In this document: one piece after another, positions 57,638-64,000 of the stretch
Numbering within the stretch: the first letter of the stretch is position 1
Layout: the number at the start of each line of letters is the position of its first letter
Origin: Hermatobates lingyangjiaoensis
Taxonomy: Eukaryota > Arthropoda > Insecta > Hemiptera > Hermatobatidae
Direction of reading: 5' to 3'
Length of the DNA stretch: 64,000 nucleotides
Assembly: GCA_026182355.1 (NCBI GenBank)
Contig: JAPFBL010000255.1
Span: forward strand, 4,651,501-4,715,500
Translations under genes and position numbers: made by a program
Notes under the pieces: generated by a model
The model's database searches: none
Told to the model about the DNA's origin: nothing
What the model saw: the letters and a program-made list of their open reading frames with translations, nothing else

Positions 57638-57785
57638 GAGTGATTATAATAAAAGTGGACTTATACTAATAATTCTCGTTCATTCTGACTTCATACAGAC
57701 TTTAGGAGAAGACTTAAGGAGAACCACCTCTAACCAATGCGTATTGACCCTACGGTCACTAGTTGAACATTTTGAGACAGTTATA
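57635..57785 (-). mobile_element. PLE 3' tail, family F (decayed)
   Basis: On the minus strand, about 57,745-57,775 reads ACTAGTGACCGTAGGGTCAA and then TACGCATTGG: a GACC/GGGTC hairpin with a GTA loop. It is preceded by TAGT where CTGAT would be expected and followed by AATACG where GAAATACG would be expected. It lies downstream of pol remnants on the same strand and ends at (TA)n. The family is otherwise not seen in the window. Confidence 0.5.
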
Positions 57786-58845
57786 TTAATGAGCAAATCA
57801 AATAATGGCAGTTGTAAATAAAAGAAAGGACATAGAACGGGAACAGAGGTAAATGGAAAAGATATAATAATAAAATATAAAAAGAAGTGAGAATTGTGAA
57901 GGAATGGAAATATAACTGAAAAATGTCAAGTAAGAAGTAAGGCTTAGAATGATTGTTTTTGTAAAATAAAGTCAAGTTTTAAAAAAGCTAGGAAGAAAAA
58001 AGGTGTAACAAAAATTAAACTATAAATTGTAATTAAGAAATAAAACAAATAAAATAATATAAATTGAAGAAAGTCCTGTGATTAACTTTAGACAGGGGGC
58101 ATTTCTAGGACCCAATAGCCAAATGAGGGGTTACTCAGAAGCCCTTAGAAAAGCTAGATTGTTGCTAGTGAAAAGTAGTGATAAAGTTTGTTATAGTAGT
58201 TATTAACATCAGAGGTGAGGTGATGGTTGTGGTTGATGACAGAACAAGTAAGGTAATATCATCAGCGATATTGCTTGACATAGAGTAAGCTATATGACAA
58301 CAAGATTTTATATTGCTGTAAGATAATATGTTACCTAGCGTGAGAGACCGTCCAGAAAGGGTACAGGGTGATTTGGTATCATACATTCCTATTCACATAC
58401 TTATGTGAATTGGGAGTATGGCGGGGGAATGAAACTTGTTTGCAAGTTTGCATAATTATTGATAGTCGGAAAGAGAGTAGTAGTGAGAAAAAGACTATTA
58501 TTGTCAGAAATAAGACAATTATGAGTTGCATGATTAATTTCACCTGCAATGATTAGTTCAGATATAAGATGTAGGGGGACGTTACGTGCGTGAAATTTTT
58601 GTTTAAGTTTATTAATTTGTTATTGTTTCCCTTGAACATACTATAAATTCCTTAATATAAGGAGGTTAGCTACTGCTGAATGGAGATATTGTTTGTAAAT
58701 AGTAAGTGTTGGGTACGTGGAGGTGATTAAACTGCCTTTGGCAATGGGTATATTAAGGTTCCGAAAGGTTATAGATTTGTCGGTAATGTAAATCTGTAAA
58801 GAAACAAGTAAGGAAAAAGTTCAATAGAATTGATAAAAGAAGTCA
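57786..58845 (-). pseudogene. Eroded downstream part of a minus-strand PLE pol
   Basis: Just after the RT palm piece, the minus strand gives SFINSI (about 58,825-58,840) and then, in another frame, DKSITFRNLNIPIAKGSLIT with STYPTLTIYKQYLHS (about 58,665-58,790). These resemble the segment after the RT palm in PLEs ((I/L)xFLDLxI...LxTxxYxKPTxxxxYLHxxS). At about 58,310-58,360 LSGRSLTLGNILSYS is a weak match to the RRxxxLxDILVHS linker motif. The GIY-YIG core is not readable. The frame is broken in many places. Confidence 0.5.
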
Positions 58846-58849
58846 ATTG

Positions 58850-59302
58850 GGCTTAGCCATGTAGGCAAACAGAATAAAACATCAATCTTATGAGTGTAAA
58901 GTAGGAGCACAAGAGGAAGTATTGTGAAAAAGAAAAAGGTCTGTGAATAGATTTGCAAAGGAGGGTATATTCTAGTTCCCATACTTGTATATTTAATTCA
59001 AAGATAGTATTTATCATAAAACACAAAGGCACTATATTTGAAAACAAACTCTTACAGCTGGATAAAAAAGTCAGCAGAATGACTTGCTGTCTGAGATTCA
59101 GGAGAAAAAGAATACAGTTGTGTAACGTCTGTCGTAACAAATAGAAAACGATGGTGAATAGTAACATGCAAATTCTTTTATGTTTTATGTAGAAAATGAA
59201 GGAGGCCCAAGCAAAAGGACGATTTGCAAGAAACAAGAGGTTACAGGATGGCATAAACGAAATAAAATGTGCACTAGGTGATTCGGACATAACCAGAGAC
59301 AA
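58850..59302 (-). pseudogene. PLE reverse transcriptase palm remnant
   Basis: The minus strand is open for 149 codons, but the RT signature is split over two frames. One frame has NTIFELNIQVW, where PLE RTs read about NxFxFNxxxYLQxxGT. The neighbouring frame has PSFANLFTDLF (about 58,935-58,965), matching the APSYANLFM motif. The catalytic block is damaged: HKIDVLF stands at about 58,873-58,893 where RYIDDIF would be expected, so one aspartate is lost. The 149-codon frame itself is therefore mostly a frame-shifted reading, not a gene product. The element is dead. Confidence 0.6.
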
Positions 59303-59309
59303 TTGGTCG

Positions 59310-61160
59310 CTTTCTATGTGACCGAATACATATGTGTATATACGGTATTGTCAAAATAAATAAATGTACACGTTTTTTTAGCTCACCATACTGGAAGTAT
59401 AGGATAAACAGATTTACAAACTGATAAATAAATTTCCTAATAATAAGCATTATTTATCGTTAACATATAAATCAAATGTATTTATAGCTCTGGAGTAGTC
59501 AACACTTAATTCTGTTAACACATGCAAAATTAATCAATTAGTAATTAACTTAAAACTTGATTATTTTCCTGTAATAGTGAGTTATGTCACAGTTCTAAAT
59601 ATTATATTTGTCAATTCTTCAATCTGTTAAATTATTTGGAAGAAATGGTCTTTTGTAAATAGGTCGCCTGTCGCCCCAAGCACTTTGTTATAACTTGTTT
59701 CTCTTTTTCTACTTACTACAATATTTGTTTCTAAATTCCCGTTTATCAACTTATCAATAATTGTATTACTTTCATAAATTTCCTTAGTATATTAAACTGA
59801 ATAATATAATAATAAATGTTTTATGTGTGATTGTTGAAGAAAGAAATCAGTGGATAATTTTTAAAAACCAAGTAACCCATTGAGAAAACGTTTTATGATC
59901 ATTAAAAGCATAGACAATAATATGGCGCATTAAAAATATGCTTAGAGATTCATAAAACAATTTTGATACAGGAAATAATAATAGTATTGAAGGTGGTTCA
60001 GGAACCATAGCTGAGTTTTGCTAATTTAAGGATTTCAATAATTTAGAAAACAAATACTGCTCTCAGTTTTGGAAAATAATCAAAGTATAATAATGGATAT
60101 AACAGAACAAAGAACAAAAACAGGTTTAGAATACTGCTGTTTATTATTGCTTTAGTTTTATCAGTGGATAGTTGAAAGAACATTATATGGGACAAATAAT
60201 AGTTAGATATTCGAATAAATATCATTGTCTGTATATCTGTAGCAATGATGTCAGGGTGTCAGATAAAAGTTGAGGGTATCTATTTATGTAACATTTTCTT
60301 GAGAAGACAATTTAATTATTTTAAGCAAACTATGGAGAGCTGAAGACAGTTATTAACCTCAAGTAAAACTTTCCAAGAATTTAAACTGTTACATTAACAT
60401 GTTAATAACTGTAGATTTCACTTTTATTATTTGTATTTGGTGTATGTAAAATGTTGCAAAGTTAAGAGGGAAGGTACTGGCAGTGATAGCCTGCACGATG
60501 TCAGGTACTTGATAAAGGTACCTTCTCTCAACATGCGTGATTCACATTAGTAAGGCAAGCTCTTGGACTCTACATGCACAATCAACTCGGGAATGCTACT
60601 CCACCATATTAATATTCATCCCGTATAACACATATGCCACATGCTCCACCACTTAAACCATAGAAAGCCTATTAGTAAAAACAAATGTTTCAAAATAAAT
60701 TATTGCATTTTTTAAGAATTCTCATTTTTTTTATATTTTTATATCATATATTTGATTTAAGTTTTTAAAAATTTGATGAATTAAACAATATATTTGTAAA
60801 GGAACTATTACAGATAATCTAATAAAGGAACTATTACATCTACTATTGTTTTTGAGATTTATATTTAAAGATATTAAATATCTGTTATATTTATTATATT
60901 CCTTTGATTTACTTAGTTCCATCATGTTCGAAATACCTCTCCAGTAGAAAAAATGTTTTCTCCGTATATGTACAAAAGGTCTATGGTAATGTAAGTGAGG
61001 AGTTGTAGAATTGCAACACTTCTGGTATTCAAAAATTTATTCTGAAATATATATAAATATATTCTTTAGGATATTAATGATAATATAGTATATAGTGATA
61101 TATTTTTTCTTTCTTTATATTAGCTGTTTATAAAAAAAATATTTGGTATTGAAGTATTTC
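59310..61160. other. AT-rich gene-free stretch with one GC-richer patch
   Basis: Filler, apart from a patch at 60,465-60,650 with many TA, CA and GC-richer words (GGTACTTGATAAAGGTACC forms a small hairpin at about 60,504). No motif was recognised and no second copy was found in the window. Confidence 0.5.
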
Positions 61161-61164
61161 ATGA

Positions 61165-61190
61165 CATATATATATATATATATATATATA
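61165..61190. repeat. (TA)n microsatellite
   Basis: A TA run directly before AAACTTTAACACATAGG, the outer end of an inverted family B tail. Confidence 0.9.
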
Positions 61191-61296
61191 AACTTTAACA
61201 CATAGGAAAGAACATAAAAAGACACTACAGAACTCACTTCGATATTTCGTAATCGGGAAGAAGTGCGAAGTACTCGCGTTGAGAAGCAAACAGCTA

Positions 61297-61300
<4 letters not shown>
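61191..61300 (-). mobile_element. Solo PLE tail, family B, inverted
   Basis: The reverse complement matches 23,056-23,178: GTTTGCTTCTCAACGCGAGT, ACTTCGCACTTCTTCC, CGATTACGAAATATCGAAGT, TTCTGTAGTGTCTTTTTATG, TTCTTTCCTATGTGTTAAAG and then (TA)n. The hairpin before GAAAT is damaged here. It lies between two TA runs and next to the family A palindrome. Confidence 0.7.

Positions 61301-61350
<50 letters not shown>
61300..61350. repeat. (TA)n microsatellite
   Basis: A pure TA run of about 50 bases sits between the family B tail and the family A palindrome. The minus-strand frame 61128-61391, rich in Tyr-Ile, is a product of this run. Confidence 0.95.
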
Positions 61351-61353
<3 letters not shown>

Positions 61354-61560
61354 ATTTCACATAAACACGTGAAACAACAATCAATGATCAAACCACAATA
61401 AGAAATGGGAAAACAAGACTAAGATCTTTCAACCGTAACAAGCGGTCTTCGTCAGAGTCAAAAACCCAACTCAGTTGGGTTTTTGACTCTGACGAAGACC
61501 GCTTGTTACGGTTGAAAGATCTTAGTCTTGTTTTCCCATTTCTTATTGTGGTTTGATCAT
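61351..61560. mobile_element. Family A tails head to head: perfect palindrome with 88-bp arms
   Basis: The segments 61,384-61,471 and 61,473-61,560 are exact reverse complements with a single C at 61,472 as centre. The left side extends outward with AAGATTTCACATAAACACGT and GAAACAACAATCAATG, which the right side lacks. The right arm carries the intact motif: CTGACGA (61,489-61,495), GACCG/CGGTT stem with CTTGTTA loop, GAAAG (61,513-61,517). It is flanked by (TA)n on both sides. Perfect arms mean it is recent or kept identical by gene conversion. No coding sequence. Confidence 0.97.
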
Positions 61561-61582
61561 ATATATATATATATATATATAA
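61557..61582. repeat. (TA)n microsatellite
   Basis: A TA run on the right flank of the 88-bp-arm palindrome. With the left run it suggests insertion into one longer (TA)n tract. Confidence 0.9.
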
Positions 61583-61589
61583 TTACATC

Positions 61590-64000
61590 GAATTTAAAGA
61601 TATAGAAGCAAAACTTATAGGAGAATAAAGATATGAATCCTGTATATCAAGTTTGACAAATATTCATTTTTTCTTTTACATTATGTTGAAACAACATATA
61701 TGGAGTAACACGCTGACTCCTTTTGAAGGAAGTACTTGAAAAATCGTATAATTGAAAGACTTTTGAAACTTATTCTTTAGTATATTCTCTAATTCTTTCA
61801 ATCAATTTTTCTTACAGCCATTCTATGTAATAATTCGGAGAGTTTGTGCCTGAGAGTCTGGATTATTGGCTCAGAGGCAGTGGATCTTTAATTATTTTTT
61901 GGGGCATATAAACCATTTAAATTTTCTCTTTTATTCATATTTCGAGATTTTAAAATCTATTTTTTTATATTCAGAATATATTTTTTGGTATATGTAAAAT
62001 TTCTGAAACTTGTATTGTTGATTTATAATCCAATCTTAAAGTGAATTTTCCATAAGTGAAGTGATTTTGTTTGTTTTGTTTTCTTCTTCTGTAATGACCT
62101 CCATTTTGCTAGATGAATTTATGATTTGATTTCATGTACATTTTATTATCTTTTTAAGTGTTCAGGAACAAGTACCGTAACTATAGACCAAAAAGATGTC
62201 ATTCCAGGCCAACAAAAATAGACTATATAACAATGTGAGTATATATATGAGTCTTGTTTCCCAAACACCGTGAGCATCCCTATAAACCCACCGGTAGTTA
62301 AAGGTATTCCTGTTGATTGGCTATTGAAACAATCGTAAGTTGCTAGATTTTCAACTATTGTTCTAATCAATATTAATATTCCCAGTATGTTGCAACTGTT
62401 ATTCACCTATTTTTGATCTAGGTTCGAAAGGTAATTGGTGGATTTTAGATAATTAAGAAGAGACCATTAAAAGCCAGTTGTTGATCTGACAATAGTTTTC
62501 AGTTGTTAACCTCCGTTTGATCGTTATACAACTATTAACGATCAAAGTAAAATGAAAGCAATAGAAGTCTTGAATGAACTAACTGTTCTGTATGGCTTTA
62601 GCTCTGATAAAGTGTTATATTTTGTGCCTTCCTATAAAGTCACGACGACGATTTCAGAATCATTACAATTCACAATTTAAAAGGCTTTACTTGCTTTACC
62701 AAAACCTATCAACCTTAAATAGAATAACTATATTTAACAGCGTCAGTAATTTTTTTAAACTGACATCAAACTTTCAATGCTGATGATTTTGTTTTTTTGT
62801 AACATGTTTCTGGTTGAAATGTAACATTTTGAAAATAAAGCACAATGTTTTACTTTAGTAAAACATTGGACTGAACATTAATACTTTACTGTATTTATTT
62901 ACGCCCGTCAAATACAGTAACATTCAAGATGTCAGTTGCTTTCAGGTTGTCGTGTCACTAAAGTTGGGAGTAAAGCTGACACTGTTGACAAAGGGCAATT
63001 TATTGTTATTAGCGATTTAAAGATTTCCAAATTGCAGTTGCAACTAGGAAATTATATAACAAAATTGGGAAATTAAACTCAATAGACTGTAAAAGTCTAC
63101 ACTAGGAATGAGTTTGAAACTTTGTGAAAGTGATAAGTACGAAAAGGGTGAGTGGTCAGTAATGAGAAGGTGTGGGGATAGTGGGGTGTAAATAAGGGAT
63201 GTGCCGAGCCGTGCAGGATTGCCTAGGTGGCCCTATCGATTCCGTCCCAATGAAAGTAGAAAGCTTTTAGCCCTCAGTCAGTCTGGCTTCAGGCCAGTCC
63301 CTCCCCCTTCAAGACCTAATTTACTCGTCATTTTTCTTGTTCTTTCAATTTTGTAATTCAAATTGGATCTTTATATGCGAAACATTAAGCAAATTTCCGA
63401 TTATTCATCGAGGATTTCAAATCATTTAATACTCGATTGTAGTATAGTTTGTTTCATGCTTGTATCATTTTGATAATGAAAATATTCGAAACTAAACTCT
63501 TAATTAATAACTGCTGCTAATACGTTACAATTAAATAAAAGTGAAAAACGAGCATATTAAAACAACAACTTACTTTCTACTTTAACTAAGTTAAAAAAAA
63601 TATGAAATACTTCTTTTGATGGCATCAACTATTACTCTTTTAGATACACAATGAACAAGCTATTATTTGAAATTGATTCGTTACGAATTTCAAAATTTGG
63701 TCGAGTTGATGGCACAATGCATTAAATTTGGCATTTGCAAGTCACTAGCAATCCCTCTCTGACTCGCAAAGGGCATCTGCTTGAAAGGTACGCTTCACAG
63801 TAGCCATTTTCATAATTGGAAGATTTTTGTTTGTTTTATTATTTTTCTGGCTGTTTGTAATTTCATCTTTGCATAGATTCATTTATCATAAGTGTTTGTT
63901 CAGGGGCTTCAAAAGATTTGTCACATCTTCTATTTCACATCACATACAATTATGGTAATCACTTTTCATTAAATTCTCCTGATGGGCTACCTCGTCAGTA
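61590..64000. other. AT-rich gene-free stretch with one GC-richer patch
   Basis: No gene is recognised. The 86-codon minus-strand frame at 62146-62406 has mixed composition but no motif. A GC-richer patch at 63,130-63,310 (GCCGAGCCGTGCAGGATTGC and a CTGGCTTCAGGCCAG hairpin) could be an old repeat; no second copy is present in the window. Confidence 0.45.

Noticed and set aside
58853..59302. 149-codon minus-strand frame as a novel membrane protein (many Leu/Phe/Ser)
   Set aside because: RT motifs are in the adjacent frame and in order with downstream PLE pieces, so the hydrophobic reading is a shifted reading of a dead reverse transcriptase.
61489..61517. Calling family A a proven canonical hammerhead ribozyme
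   Set aside because: There is one extra base between CTGACGA and stem II, and stem III/cleavage triplet pairing is not clear. I kept it as a hammerhead-like motif only.
1..64000. Assigning the window to a cephalopod from its many retroelement tails
   Set aside because: The high-copy tRNA-derived SINE sequences I would expect in octopus or squid were not seen, and nothing else here is diagnostic of a phylum.

Overview
The window is AT-rich eukaryotic DNA with no intact protein-coding gene that I can support, no recognisable rRNA or tRNA, and no prokaryotic gene layout. Open frames are short and mostly cross microsatellites or AT-rich filler. What can be read is a dense graveyard of transposable elements, chiefly Penelope-like retroelements (PLEs: reverse transcriptase, RT, followed by a GIY-YIG nuclease domain), in long unique AT-rich sequence. 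This fits an intergenic or intronic stretch of an invertebrate animal genome. I cannot name the species: several PLE lineages and many (TA)n tracts would suit molluscs, chelicerates or other invertebrates.

Layout. 1-10.5 kb: AT-rich filler with a (TC)n/(CA)n microsatellite at 3.6 kb. 10.69-11.14 kb: a PLE pol fragment running into a 39-bp tandem repeat. 12.7-15.7 kb: two solo PLE tails (family C) and a foldback copy of family D. 18.1-18.4 kb: AT tract and a family A tail. 20.6-21.3 kb: two weak exon-like islands on the minus strand. 22.6-23.3 kb: two family B tails with (TA)n. 27.3-29.5 kb: a 448-bp foldback element, then a decayed minus-strand PLE (RT, GIY-YIG C-terminus, family E tail, ending at (TA)n). 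31.3-31.75 kb: family A tail pieces. 34.35-34.68 kb: a family C foldback. 37.2-39.75 kb: the best PLE, a plus-strand RT plus GIY-YIG pseudogene between inverted family A ends, beside B and E tails. 44.76-46.1 kb: a degenerate satellite of about 77 bp that reappears at 52.5-53.65 kb. 46.11-50.76 kb: a 4.65-kb terminal-inverted-repeat element with a 1.6-kb second such element nested in it. 51.87-51.98 kb: a 17-bp palindromic tandem repeat. 52.86-53.37 kb: an almost perfect family D foldback with an 11-bp target duplication. 56.2 and 61.4 kb: family A palindromes in (TA)n. 57.6-59.3 kb: another minus-strand PLE remnant.

How it fits together. Six PLE tail types (A-F) with little overall similarity share one small layout: (C)TGANGA or a close variant, a short hairpin, then GAAA or CGAAA. 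This is the core layout of a hammerhead ribozyme, often with one nucleotide too many or too few. In families A, E and F the tail lies directly downstream of PLE pol remnants. Tails of A, B, E and F mostly end at (TA)n tracts, and A, C and D also occur as head-to-head foldbacks. The most interesting material is this shared motif, the perfect 88-bp-arm palindrome, and the nested terminal-inverted-repeat elements.
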